From Nematopogon swammerdamellus (lineage: Eukaryota > Arthropoda > Insecta > Lepidoptera > Adelidae), in contig OX336345.1 of NCBI GenBank assembly GCA_946902875.1, positions 69,501-133,500 of the forward strand: DNA of 64,000 nt, in the 5' to 3' direction. The notes under the pieces were generated by a model. That model had not been told where the DNA came from, made no database searches, and worked only from the letters and a program-made list of their open reading frames with translations. Of this stretch, positions 10,444 to 21,809 are shown one piece after another (positions within the stretch are counted from its first letter, which is position 1; each line of letters starts with the position of its first letter). Both the position numbers and the translations under genes were made by a program.

Positions 10444-11842
10444 AAGGTGTGGATCTAAGCTTGCGATGGCTTCACCGAACATATCCGGGCCCATCGGCAG
10501 TAGAGGAGGGTATTAATCGAGGCCGGGACTAGCGAGTGGCCACTCTAAATTTCCCGCGCATGCTTCACGTTTCGGCTCGCTTCAAGCCCTCGTCAGCTAG
10601 TCTGTGTTGACTAGGACGCGGGGAAACCACCAGTCCCGCTCTCGACCTCCCTCTCTCTACCTATCCATATTCTGTAGGATGCTTCCAGTGACGTTTTCGA
10701 AGCTCTCTCCATATATGAGCTTAGCGTCGATCTTGGGAGCCCTAGATTCTTGAAGAGACTGTAGAGCGACTTCGCTGGTAGTCCTCTTGCTCTGACTTCC
10801 ACAGCGAAGAGATCAGTCTTGAATCCGTTTCTCACAATCCGGTCTACTAAGTTGCAGTACTTGTTAAGTTTGATGTTGTGGTCCTTCGGTATGTTACTTT
10901 CCCATGGAACTGTAAGTTCAACAAGTACTACATATGCTTTGTCGCTTTTGAGAATATGAGCATATCCGGTCTTAATGCTGTGGTACAGATTTCCGAAGGC
11001 ATTTGGTAATGCTTCTCATGTGTGTCCAATGTCCATCAACAATTCCCAATCCTTTGCTGCTCCCAAAATTGAGGAAGGTTTAGTCTTATCTTTGGGCAGC
11101 TTATTGGCTCCAGGTTTCACAAAGTTGACCTTCTGGAAGCCGCTACTGGTTTGCCCTTTCCTGGTCCGTGCAATTGACAGGTTGATGGTCTCTCTGATGA
11201 TTTGGAGGACTTTATCATGACGGTAGGAATACTGGCCTCGCTCAAGTAGTATTTTGCATCCGCATAACAAATGTTTGGCCGTGCCTACGAACTCCTTACA
11301 TGACGGGCATAGTCTATTTGTAGATTTTCCCCATCTAACTAGGTTACTCGGGTCGGGGAGAGTAAGCTGGAATGCATTTAAGTAGAACTTAAGCAGCTCA
11401 GGGGACCAGTTGTATATTATGGATTTCCACTTCAATGCAGGAGGGATGCAGAAGTCGCCCACTGTTAGCCAATCATTCTGCATTTCTAGGTTTAAGGCGT
11501 GAAGTTTGAAGCCTTGTTCCATGTCCTCCTGAGCAAAACCTTTCAGTATTTCTTTATCAGACTTTGCTGTTTCTATGCCCAATCCAGATCTATTGGTGCG
11601 TGTACCAACTTGGAATGATTTGTAGAAGTCGAGTCTCGATTCCAGTTCATCTGATAGTGATGTGTTGGGTAAGGCTTGAATAGCGCTATCATTGGAGTCT
11701 TTGAGTATACATCGTTTTGGCTATTCTCGCCTTTTGATAAAATATCGACGGTTTCTTAATGTTCAGTCCAAAGTTATTGTGAGATCTGTACAGCGTTGAC
11801 GAGTCAGCCGGGTGAGCCAGTCCAAACCATGATTTCAGGACT
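10444..11842 (-). pseudogene. R2-like LINE copy, 5'-truncated and frameshifted
   Basis: A 1.4-kb minus-strand copy of the same R2-like family starts with the family 3' end at 10446 and reaches back into the thumb region. The endonuclease (VLVELTVPWE region), the zinc knuckle (CPSCKEFVGTAKHLLCGC) and the region upstream are recognisable. A 3-bp/4-bp difference at about 11027 (an extra caatg) and an extra T at about 11717 break the frame, so it is not functional. Confidence 0.8.
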
Positions 11843-12098
11843 AAATTATACTGATTAAAGCGTATATTTTCATCTACGTGAGAAAATATCTTTCATACAT
11901 TTTAGATGATTTTTGACACAACCACATCTAGCTGTTCGGCATCCACTTTTGCATTGGCACGCTACCAGCTCTAAATATTTAATGGCTATCGGAGATTGAA
12001 GACTAGTTACTGGCACCAAATCGCCTTCTATTTGGAGAAGTTGCTGATGTAATTGTTGATATAAGAGTTAGTAAGAATAAAGTGAATGTTGTTCTTAG

Positions 12099-12290
<192 letters not shown>

Positions 12291-12429
12291 TAACAACTAT
12301 ACTTCCATAAATCAAATCAAAAAAGTGTTTATTACATATATGTATGTTTGTGTAGGCGGTAATAACAGTTTCTTGAAATTGATCGCAGTGGAAAACAGTA
12401 AATATATATCGGGATGACTTTTATTACCA

Positions 12430-15400
12430 CAGCAACCGTAAATGCGTGAGCTCTGGTGTGTGAGATGTATCTAGTGAGCGGAGTGACAGTGCGAGCGGTG
12501 TGCCGATGTGGCAGGTGGACAACACCAACAGATACATAAAGAAGAGAGAGGGCGGTGCGAGGGTAAATGCGTGAGCTCTGGTGTGTGTGATGTATCTTGA
12601 TAGTGAGCGGAGTGACAGTGCGAGCGGTGTGCCGATGTGGCCGGTGGACAACACCCACAGATACATAGAGAAGAGAGAGGGCGGTGCGAGGACAAATGCG
12701 TGAGCTCTGGTGTGTGAGATGTATCTTGATAGTGAGCGGAGTGACAGTGCGAGCGGTGTGCCGATGTGGCGGGTGGACAACACCAACAGATACATAGTGA
12801 AGAGAGAGGGCGGTGCGAGGGTAAATACGTGAGCTCTGGTGTGTGTGATGTATCTCGATAGTGAGCGGAGCGACAGTGCGAGCGGTGTGCCGATGTGGCA
12901 GGTGGACAACACCAACAGATACATAGAGAAGAGAGAGGGCGGTGCGAGGACAAATGCGTGAGCTCTGGTGTGTGAGATGTGTCTTGATAGTGAGCGGAGT
13001 GACAGTGCGAGCGGTGTGCCGATGTGGCAGGTGGACAACACCAACAGATACATAGAGAAGAGAGAGGGCGGTGCGAGGACAAATGCGTGAGTTCTGGTAT
13101 GTGAGATGTGTCTTGATAGTGAGCGGAGTGACAGTGCGAGCGGTGTGCCGATGTGGCAGGTGGACAACACCAACAGATACATAGAGAAGAGAGTAGGCGG
13201 TGCGAGGACAAGTGCGTGAGCTCTGGTGTGTGAGATATATCTTGATAGTGAGCGGAGTGACAGTGTGAGCTGTGTGCCGATGTGGCAGGTGGACAACACC
13301 CACAGATACATAGAGAAGAGAGAGGACGGTGCGAGGGTAAATGCGTGAGCTCTGGTGTGTGAGATGTATCTTGATAGTGAGCGGAGTGACAGTGCGAGCG
13401 GTGTGCCGATGTGGCAGGTCAACAACACCAACAGATACATAGAGAAGAGAGAGGGCGGTGCGAGGGTAAATGCGTGAGCTCTGGTCTGTGTGATGTATCT
13501 TGATAGTGAGCGGAGTGACAGTGCGAGCGATGTGGAAGGTGGACAACACCCACAGATACATAGAGAAGAGAGAGGGTGGTGCGAGGGTAAATGCGTGAGC
13601 TCTGGTCTGTGTGATGTATCTTGTTAGTGAGCGGAGTGACAGTGCGAGCGGTGTGCCGATGTCGCAGGTGGACAACACCAACAGATACATGGAGAAGAGA
13701 GAGGGCGGTGCGAGGGTAAATGCGTGAGCTCTGGTCTGTGTGATGTATCTTGTTAGTGAGCGGAGTGACAGTGCGAGCGGTGTGCCGATGGGGCAGGTGG
13801 ACGACACCAACAGATACATGGAGAAGAGAGAGGGCGGTGCGAGGGTAAACGCGTGAGCTCTGGTCTGTGTGATGTATGTTGATAGTGAGCGGAGTGACAG
13901 TGCGAGCGGTGTGCCGATGTGGCAGGTGGACAACATCAACATATACATAGAGAAGAGAGAGGGCGGTGCGAGGGTAAATGCGTGAGCTCTGGTCTGTGTG
14001 ATGTATGTTGATAGTGAGCGGAGTGACAGTGCGAGCGGTGTGCCGATGTGGCAGGTGGACGACATCAACATATACATAGAGAAGAGAGAGGGCGGTGCGA
14101 GGGTAAATGCGTGAGCTCTGGTCTGTGTGATGTATGTTGATAGTGAGCGGAGTGACAGTGCGAGCGATGTGGCAGGTGGACAACATCAACATATACATAG
14201 AGAAGAGAGAGGACGGTGCGAGGGTAAATGCGTGAGCTCTGGTGTGTGAGATATATCTTGTTAGTGAGCGGAGTGACAGTGTGAGCTGTGCCGATGTGGC
14301 AGGTGGACAACACCCACAGATACATAGAGAAGAGAGAGGACGGTGCGAGGGTAAATGCGTGAGCTCTGGTGTGTGAGATGTATCTTGATAGTGAGCGGAG
14401 TGACAGTGCGAGCGGTGTGCCGATGTGGCAGGTGAACAACACCAACAGATACATAGAGAAGAGAGAGGGCGGTGCGAGGGTAAATGCGTGAGCTCTGGTC
14501 TGTGTGATGTATCTTGATAGTTAGCGGAGTGACAGTGCGAGCGGTGTGCCGATGTGGCAGGTGGACAACACCCACAGATACATAGAGAAGAGAGAGGGCG
14601 GTGCGAGGGTAAATGCGTGAGCTCTGGTCTGTGTGATGTATCTTGTTAGTGAGCGGAGTGACAGTGCGAGCGGTGTGCCGATGGGGCAGGTGGACGACAC
14701 CAACAGATACATGGAGAAGAGAGAGGGCGGTGCGAGGGTAAATGCGTGAGCTCTGGTCTGTGTGATGTATCTTGTTAGTGAGCGGAGTGACAGTGCGAGC
14801 GGTGTGCCGATGTGGCAGGTGGACAACACCAACATATACATAGAGAAGAGAGAGGGCGGTGCGAGGGTAAATGCGTGAGCTCTGGTCTGTGTGATGTATG
14901 TTGATAGTGAGCGGAGTGACAGTGCGAGCGGTGTGCCGATGTGGCAGGTGGACAACATCAACATATACATAGAGAAGAGAGAGGGCGGTGCGAGGGTAAA
15001 TGCGTGAGCTCTGGTCTGTGTGATGTATGTTGATAGTGAGCGGAGTGACAGTGCGAGCTGTGTGCCGATGTGGCAGGTGGACAACACCAACAGATACATA
15101 GAGAAGAGAGAGGACGGTGCGAGGGTAAATGCGTGAGCTCTGGTCTGTGTGAGATGTATCTTGTTTGTGAGCAGAGTGACAGTGCGAGCGGTGTGCCGAT
15201 GTGGCAGGTGGACAACACCAACAGATACATAAAGAAGAGAGAGGGCGGTGCGAGGGTAAATGCGTGAGCTCTGGTCTGTGTGAGATGTATCTTGTTAGTG
15301 AGCAGAGTGACAGTGCGAGCGGTGTGCCGATGTGGCAGGTGGACAACACCAACAGATTCATAGAGAAGAGAGAGGACGGTGCGAGGGTAAATGCGTGAGC

Positions 15401-16748
15401 TCTGGTCTGTGTGAGATGTATCTTGTTAGTGAGCGGAATGACAGTGCGAGCGGTGTGCCGATGTGGCAGGTGGACAACACCAACAGATACATAGAGAAGA
15501 GAGAGGGCGGTGCGAGGGTAAATGCGTGAGCTCTGGTCTGTGTGATGTATCTTGATAGTGAGCGGAATGACAGTGCGAGCGGTGTGCCGATGTGGCAGGT
15601 GGACAACACCATCAGATACATAGAGAAGAGAGAGGGCGGTGCGAGGGTAAATGCGTGAGCTCTTGTCTGTGTGATGTATGTTGTTAGTGAGCGGAGTGCC
15701 GATGTGGCAAGTGGACAACACCCACAGATACATATAGAAGAGAGAGGACGGTGCGAGGGTAAATGCGTGAGCTCTGGTCTGTGTGATGTATCTTGTTAGT
15801 GAGCGGAGTGACCGTGCGAGCGGTGTGACGATGTGGCAGGTGGACAACACCAACAGATACATAGAGAAGAGAGAGGGTGGTGCGAGGGTTAATGCGTGAG
15901 CTCTGGTCTGTGTGAGATGTATGTTGTTAGTGAGCGGAGTGACAGTGCGAGCGGTGTGCCGATGTGGCAGGTGGACAACACCAACAGATACATAGAGAAG
16001 AGAGAGGGCGGTGCGAGGGTAAATGCGTGAGCTCTGGTCTGTGTGAGATGTATCTTGTTAGTGAGCGGAGTGACAGTGCGAGCGGTGTGCCGATGTGGCA
16101 GGTGGACAACACCCACAGATACATAGAGAAGAGAGAGGGCGGTGCGAGGGTAAATGCGTGAGCTCTGGTCTGTGTGATGTATCTTGATAGTGAGCGGAGT
16201 GACAGTGCGAGCGGTGTGCCGATGTGGCAGGTGGACAACACCAACAGATACATAGAGAAGAGAGAGGGTGGTGCGAGGGTAAATGCGTGAGCTCTTGTCT
16301 GTGTGATGTATGTTGTTAGTGAGCGGAGTGACAGTGCGAGCGGTGTGCCGATGTGGCAGGTGGACAACACCCACAGATACATAGAGAAGAGAGAGGACGG
16401 TGCGAGGGTAAATGCGTGAGCTCTGGTCTGTGTGATGTATGTTGTTAGTGAGCGGAGTGACAGTGCGAGCGGTGTGCCGATGTGGCAGGTGGACAACACC
16501 AACAGATACATAGAGAAGAGAGAGGACGGTGCGAGGGTAAATGCGTGAGCTCTGGTCTGTGTGATGTATCTTGTTAGTGAGCGGAGTGACAGTGCGAGCG
16601 GTGTGCCGATGTGGCAGGTGGACAACACCCACAGATACATAGAGAAGAGAGAGGACGGTGCGAGGGTAAATGCGTGAGCTCTGGTCTGTGTGAGATGTAT
16701 CTTGTTAGTGAGCGGAGTGACAGTGCGAGCGGTGTGCCGATGTGGCAG
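12430..16748 (+). repeat. 129-131 bp tandem array (33 copies) built on the acceptor of the next SMC3 exon
   Basis: Thirty-three copies precede the real exon start at 16749, which serves as the 34th unit. Each has gatgtggcag followed by GTGGACAAC.., copying the end of the intron and the start of the real exon (GTGGACAAGATCAACGAG). Unit starts occur at 12515, 12644, 12773, 12902 and so on to 16618. After 48 nt most units have a donor-like AGG/gtaaat, then a TGA 12 nt later. Most copies keep the AG; a few lost it (12773 reads cgg, 15711 reads caa). Long open frames on the minus strand across the array result from its periodicity and are not genes. Confidence 0.95.
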
Positions 16749-16916
16749 GTGGACAAGATCAACGAGTTCCTGCGCACTATCGAGGAGCGGCTGAAGACGC
16801 TGGAGGAGGAGAAGGAGGAGCTGAAGGAGTACCAGCGCTGGGACAAGTCGCGCCGCGTCCTCGAGTTCATCATCCACGACACCGAGCATCGAGACAACAA
16901 GAAGAAACTTGAAGAG
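16749..16916 (+). CDS. SMC3: SMC3 exon (start of coiled coil)
   Basis: 56 codons in phase 0 lie between acceptor tgtggcag and donor gtacct. The translation runs VDKINEFLRTIEERLKTLEE, then EKEELKEYQRWDKSRR, matching SMC3 residues about 186-241, the beginning of the descending coiled coil (heptad pattern with E/K at outer positions). Its first 30 or so bases are the template of the 131-bp array upstream. The exon ends with KKLEE and continues with LERLRSS in the exon at 20884. There are 33 competing acceptors upstream, so use of this one in transcripts should be confirmed. Confidence 0.92.
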
Positions 16917-17047
16917 GTACCTACACTACAACTACATCATCATTATTATTATTATTTATTTGTATACACTAGCAGCTTGCAGCTGATGCGTGTACTTCAC
17001 GTGTTGAGTGTACTGTTTTATTATGATAGATTTTATTTAATTACTAG

Positions 17048-18522
17048 CTGTTGCCCGCGGCTTCGCTCGCGTGAAATTCGTATTCCAAAGAAGAATGTAA
17101 GTAACTAAGGGCGAGGCCGAAGACCGAGCTGCGTTCAGGTAATCGATAAACCTTCTCAAAGAAAGTAACTAACTAAGGGCGGGGCCGAAGGCCGAGCTGC
17201 TTTCAGGTAAACGATAAACCTTTCTCAAATAAAGGAAGTAATTAAGGGCGAGGCCGAAGGCCGAGCTGCGTTCAGGAAGACGATAACCCTTCTGGAAGAA
17301 AGGAAGGAACTAAGTGCGAGGCCGAAGACCGAGCTGCGTTCAGGTAAACCGAAAACCCTCTTCCGCCTTCGGGCCTCGCCCTTAAATACTTCCTTTCTTC
17401 GATAGAATATAATATCGTTTACTCAATCGATTTATTTCATAAAAATAAAAAAGTAATATTAATAACTAAAGAATTAAAACCTACCTAACAAACATTAAAA
17501 TAACTATCAAAACTGGCATTTTCAAATGTTCTTAGAGCACTTGCGGCATTACCCCGCTGCATGGCAAGGCTTACCCTTTGAATGAAGTACATAAGCCCTT
17601 GATGGCGGGACACCAGTTGCGTCAACCAGCAGAGGCCCAAGCCTCTTTTGGCTTCACTGCTCCACGGACCGAGGGTTTCAACCGCAAACGCAACAAATTC
17701 GAAATCTTGAATTATATTTCTATATTTGTTGCGTTTGAGGCTCTCCGCCCCAGCCTTGGCCGCGCCAGCCGCTCTTGAAGATGTCCTAACATGACTTGGA
17801 GCCAATGTGAGAACACAAGTGGCGTCCCACATCAAAGAACTACCCTTAGTCCATGGCACTAAGGTCATAGCATTGGGCCTCTTGCCATCTAGCCGGGAAT
17901 AACCGCGAGGTTCTAGGATGCACGGTATATTTGCCGTGAGAAGCGTGGACTTTATAATAAAATTTAAATTAAATTAACTCAATCTTAATATTAATTAACT
18001 TTATTCGAGATGGTTTAGCTTCTTCCTGAACGCAGCTCGGCCTTCGGCCTCACCCTTAGTTACTTGCTTTCTTCGAGATGGTTTATCATTTGTCAGAACG
18101 TAGCTCGGCCTTCGGCCTCGCCTTAGTTACTTACTTTCTTCAAAAATGTTTACCTTCTTCCTGAACGCAGCTCGGCCTACGGCCTCGCCCTTAGTTACTT
18201 GCTTTCGTCGAGATGGTTTATGGTTTTCCCGAATAGAGCACGGCCTTCGGCCTCGCCCTTAGTTACTTACTTTCATCAAGATGGTTTACCTTCTTCCTAA
18301 ACGAAGCTCGGCCTTCGGCCTCGCCCTTAGTTACTTGCTTTCTTCGAGATGGTTTTTCAATTGTCAGAACGTACTCGGCCTTCGGCCTCGCCTTAGTTAC
18401 TTACTTTCCTCAAGATGGTTTATCTTCTTCCTGAACGCAGCTCGGTCTGCGGCCTCGCCCATAGTTACTTACTTTCTTTTTTTGAAATACGAATTTCACG
18501 CGAGCGAAGCCGCGGGCAACAG
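17048..18522. mobile_element. Foldback-like element with tandemly repeated inverted arms
   Basis: The outer ends are an inverted repeat of about 36 bp (ctgttgcccgcggcttcg at 17048; its complement ends at 18522). Inside, the left arm (about 17095-17340) holds about four 64-69 bp units with cgaggccgaag..gagctgcgttcagg. The right arm (about 18000-18480) holds about seven units of the same sequence in the opposite orientation. The middle (17440-17990) contains a retroelement-like protein fragment on the minus strand. Long inverted arms made of short direct repeats are the known architecture of foldback elements. Confidence 0.7.
17485..17868 (-). pseudogene. Retroelement-type C-terminal fragment (AVETLGPWS family)
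   Basis: The minus-strand frame includes FVAFAVETLGPWSSEAKRG and FIQRVSLAMQRGNAASALRT. The same arrangement is at 57900-58150 (FAVETLGAWSPD, FIRRISLEIQRGNAISVLGT). The motif resembles C-terminal tails I associate with invertebrate retroelement polymerases, but I cannot name the class. It is a fragment, carried in the centre of the foldback-like element. Confidence 0.4.
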
Positions 18523-19299
18523 ATATATAAATTTTATTGCACCAATGACAGCGACATAACTTCGACTTTCAATAACAATTTTTTATTTATCAAACAATTT
18601 GTCACCGGCCAGCTCACGTCGAGATGACAGTTCTCCATTGTCAACATGACATTTAAAATTGTTTTTTACCTTTACTTTGGATTACGTGATTTTTATTATA
18701 TTTTTTAATTATTACGTTAATCCGGGATATACACTGTCACTATAAAAAGTTTCGTCAAATTTCGTTCAGTGGTTTTTGCGAGATGCGCGTGCAAGTAGGC
18801 TTTTTTGCATTTACGATTTTATTATATGTATAGAAAGAATAGATATGTATAGACTATTGTGTTCAAGTTATAAAAAAGAAGAACTGTCATTTTCGTTGTA
18901 TCTACTTATTTTAAAATTTCGAATGAATATTTTATTCAAATTGTATTTGCTGCCAGTTCTCAAGATATAATTATGTACTTTGGACACGTGATTTTAAACG
19001 CGCAATAATGTTTTTAATTGCTTAATATTTTTTTTATTTTTGATATTTTTTTTACGTATTATCCTAACCCGGCATATAAACTGCCACTATACAAAGTTTC
19101 ATCTAATTCCGTTCAGTGGTTTTTGCGTGATGCGCGTACAGACAAACAAACAAACAAACAAAAATTTTAAAAACTGTTCTAACATGTTCAGTATCTCATT
19201 TTAAGCCACCCTGGTTAGTTTTTTTCCGAATATATTCAATGTACAGACTTTCATACCTTTACGATTTTATTATATGTATAGATATATTTTATTTTTAAA
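18523..19299. repeat. AT-rich intron with two copies of an interspersed motif
   Basis: The motif cgttcagtggtttttgcg followed by tgatgcgcgt occurs at about 18766-18790 and again at about 19111-19135, the second followed by (caaa)n. Each is preceded by a related ~40-bp segment with an actgtcactataaa.. or actgccactatac.. core. This looks like the end of a dispersed element present twice. No gene is seen. Confidence 0.45.
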
Positions 19300-19690
19300 T
19301 TTTTTTTTTTTTTTTTTGAAACTGACACGCTTGGCTACATCACCTACAACGTCCGTGATGTCAGCCCATAACCCCGGTGAACTAGGTGCAATGTCAGTGC
19401 TTCCCCCTTTGGTCGTGCTGGCTACACTGAACTGGTCGGAAAACACAAACTATTCACATAGCCGTGTCGACCGACGTTTCATTCAGTGCGGTGGTACCAA
19501 CCCGGGCGGGTTAAACCCTACCACCAAGTAAGATTAGGAGGGAAGGGACCTACAGTTTTACGAGAAATCCGAACCTCGGTCAGCCTCCAACGGTCAGCGG
19601 TCACCCATCCAAGTACTGACCGCACCCAGCGTTGCTTAACATTCAATAGCGACAGTTGACTGTCTGCACCACTGAGCTATCGAGGCTGAC
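19300..19690 (-). mobile_element. SINE with 5S-rRNA-like head
   Basis: On the minus strand the element begins at 19690 with gtcagcctcgatagctcag and continues with ttaagcaacgctgggtgcgg and tcagtacttggatgggtgac. The latter two closely resemble the internal promoter half of animal 5S rRNA (the region of box A, intermediate element and box C). It ends in a poly(A) run (poly-T 19300-19317). A near-identical copy is at 34003-34383 and a diverged one at 56663-56835. Confidence 0.7.
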
Positions 19691-19734
19691 AAATTATTAT
19701 TATTAGTGTTTTTTTTATTTTATGTTTATATTTA

Positions 19735-19925
19735 ATTTAACAAATGAAGGTCAAGTAGATTTTTAAAAGCATTCACTGAGATAGCACTTATCACTTCTTG
19801 TGGTAGCTTGTTCCAAGAGTCCACTACTCGGTTAGTTAGAAAGTACTTTCGCTCCGACCAGCCAATATCACCTCTGAGAATGTAGGTGCCATACCGAAGA
19901 CTTCCCTGGATTGAACACATGTCTA
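19735..19925 (-). pseudogene. LINE C-terminal fragment
   Basis: The minus-strand frame reads RYGTYILRGDIGWSERK, FLTNRVVDSWNKLP and ISAISVNAFKNLLDLHL, the usual last ~60 residues of CR1/Jockey-type polymerases (TNRVVNxWNxLP). No reverse transcriptase motif is present, so this is a 3' scrap. Confidence 0.55.
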
Positions 19926-19949
19926 CAACCCAACGGAGCCTGCCATGCG

Positions 19950-20142
19950 GCCATCTTACATCCAGTACAGTGGTACCAACCCAGTCGGCTACAATTTGAG
20001 CCTACCACCTAGCAAGGGGCAAGGGAAGGGACCTACAGTTTTACAGCGGCTCCGAACGGTGAAGCAGCAGGTGGAGGTATGCACGTACTTTTTTTCGTCA
20101 GAAAAAACTCATTGGTACACCGACCGGATTCGAACCTCGGCT
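19950..20142. mobile_element. Partial SINE related to the 19300 copy
   Basis: The sequence shares gtggtaccaacc, cctaccacc.ag.aag and gggaagggacctacagtttt with the 5S-type SINE copies but lacks the 5S-like head. It ends directly against the first unit of the 133-bp array with a ggattcgaacctcgg piece that resembles a tRNA box B. Confidence 0.4.
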
Positions 20143-20883
20143 CGGCTACTCCACAACGCCATCAGTGAGCCCATCGCGCCTTGTTGATGTGCAAACTGAA
20201 CTGGAGTTAACTTTGCAGCTGGAGCGACTGCGCTCGAGCAGTGGCAAGGAGCAGCCTGCAGCAGTATACCTAGCTAGGCTACTCCACAACGCCATCAGTG
20301 AGCCCGTCGCGCCTTGTTGATGTGCAAACTGAACTGGAGTTAACTTTGCAGCTGGAGCGACTGCGCTCGAGCAGTGGCAAGGAGCAGCCTGCAGCAGTAT
20401 ACCTAGCTAGGCTACTCCACAACGCCATCAGTGAGCCCGTCGCGCCTTGTTGATGTGCAAACTGAACTGGAGTTAACTTTGCAGCTGGAGCGACTGCGCT
20501 CGAGCAGTGGCAAGGAGCAGCCTGCAGCAGTATACCTAGCTAGGCTACTCCACAACGCCATCAGTGAGCCCGTCGCGCCTTGTTGATGTGCAAACTGAAC
20601 TGGAGTTAACTTTGCAGCTGGAGCGACTGCGCTCGAGCAGTGGCAAGGAGCAGCCTGCAGCAGTATACCTAGCTAGGCTACTCCACAACGCCATCAGTGA
20701 GCCCGTCGCGCCTTGTTGATGTGCAAACTGAACTGGAGTTAACTTTGCAGCTGGAGCGACTGCGCTCGAGCAGTGGCAAGGAGCAGCCTGCAGCAGTATA
20801 CCTAGCTAGGCTACTCCACAACGCCATCAGTGAGCCCGTCGCGCCTTGTTGATGTGCAAACTGAACTGGAGTTAACTTTGCAG
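20143..20883 (+). repeat. 133-bp tandem array (5 extra copies) on the acceptor of an SMC3 exon
   Basis: Copies start their exon-like part at 20219, 20352, 20485, 20618 and 20751; the real exon is at 20884. All have period 133. Each includes intron sequence, the acceptor gttaactttgcag, and about 36-50 bases of exon. After GGAGCAG they diverge (cctgcagcagtat versus CAGCAATATGCAG). Copies are nearly identical to each other, suggesting recent expansion or homogenisation. Reading through a copy meets TGA after about 33 codons, so they cannot be used as coding extensions. Confidence 0.95.
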
Positions 20884-20975
20884 CTGGAGCGACTGCGCTC
20901 GAGCAGTGGCAAGGAGCAGCAGCAATATGCAGAGATGGTGAAGGAAGCGCAGGACAACGTGAAGGAAGCCAATCG
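20884..20975 (+). CDS. SMC3: SMC3 exon (coiled coil)
   Basis: 30 codons plus two bases (CG) lie between acceptor aactttgcag and donor gtgagc. The translation LERLRSSSGKEQQQYAEM, then VKEAQDNVKEAN, is the coiled-coil segment following KKLEE of the previous exon (about residues 242-272). The split arginine codon CG/G is completed by the exon at 35014. The intron that follows is 14 kb long and filled with repeats. The five upstream copies of the acceptor would put a stop in the frame if chosen. Confidence 0.9.
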
Positions 20976-21091
20976 GTGAGCGCTACGTTTATTTATGCAA
21001 ATTTTTCATAGACCACAGTACCATATTATGTAACGAAGTTACAAATCAAATTACGTTATGATATGATAATTGAATAATATAATAATTAGTA

Positions 21092-21620
21092 AGATTAGGG
21101 AGTATCCACAAGGATAGTGGAAGTGCCGGAGGATGTTGGCGATGACCTCCTGGTCGATGATGATTTGTTCTGGAGTAAGGTTAGGGAGTATCCGCAAGGA
21201 TTGTGACCGTGCGCGTAGATGTTGGCGATGACCACTTTGTCAATGATGAGTTGTTCCGGATGGAAGAGCTGCCAACAGGTAGTAGATGGAAGTGGTGCCG
21301 ATGGTCATGTCGGATGAAGAGCTGCCAGCAGGTGGAGGTCATCTCGACTGGCATCAGTCCGGCAGGCTGGAACCTGTACTTGAGGCAGTACAGCTCCCGG
21401 CACGCATTGCTGATCTGCAGGCCAGCTTACCCCGCGTCAATAGTGATACAATTAAATATTTCTTGACAAATTATGTTCCAGCAATTTACATTTTTCCAAT
21501 CTCGACAGTAATACAGAAGAAGTCACTAACATTCCTAATGTTATCTCAAACTTACCATAGTTTTAGATACAGTTACAATTGTTACACCTCAACGCCCGGC
21601 CGCACACTGGATGGTCTTTA
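21092..21620. repeat. Short direct repeats, origin unclear
   Basis: A segment of about 85 bp with agggagtatccacaagga and gatgttggcgatgacc is present twice (about 21095 and 21183), and a gaagagctgcca.caggt segment twice (about 21264 and 21315). I see no coding exon. The remainder to 21620 has no clear assignment. Confidence 0.45.
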
Positions 21621-21809
21621 AGCTGCAAGAACTGAAACTCAGGAGACTCACGTCACCCCCATACTTGCCCGGCCTTGTTCATTTTTCCTCCTACATCTAA
21701 GCTACAAACTTTATTTATTAGTGTACATGTAGATAAATGTTTTAGAGTCTATTGTTACCTTCCCTGTATATGTTATTTATAAGTATGTATGTTTATATAT
21801 CATATAATT

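Noticed and set aside
12430..16748. CRISPR-like array
   Set aside because: Units are contiguous tandem copies without unique spacers and derive from an SMC3 splice junction in an animal genome.
12332..16900. Long minus-strand open frames (up to 581 codons) rich in HTARTVTPLT / SSTCHIGTPLAL repeats
   Set aside because: They are generated by the 131-bp periodicity of the array and change frame with each 129-bp unit; no start context, no homologue.
19560..19690. Functional 5S rRNA or tRNA gene
   Set aside because: Only part of 5S is recognisable, fused to a tRNA-like start and a poly(A)-tailed body; fits a SINE.
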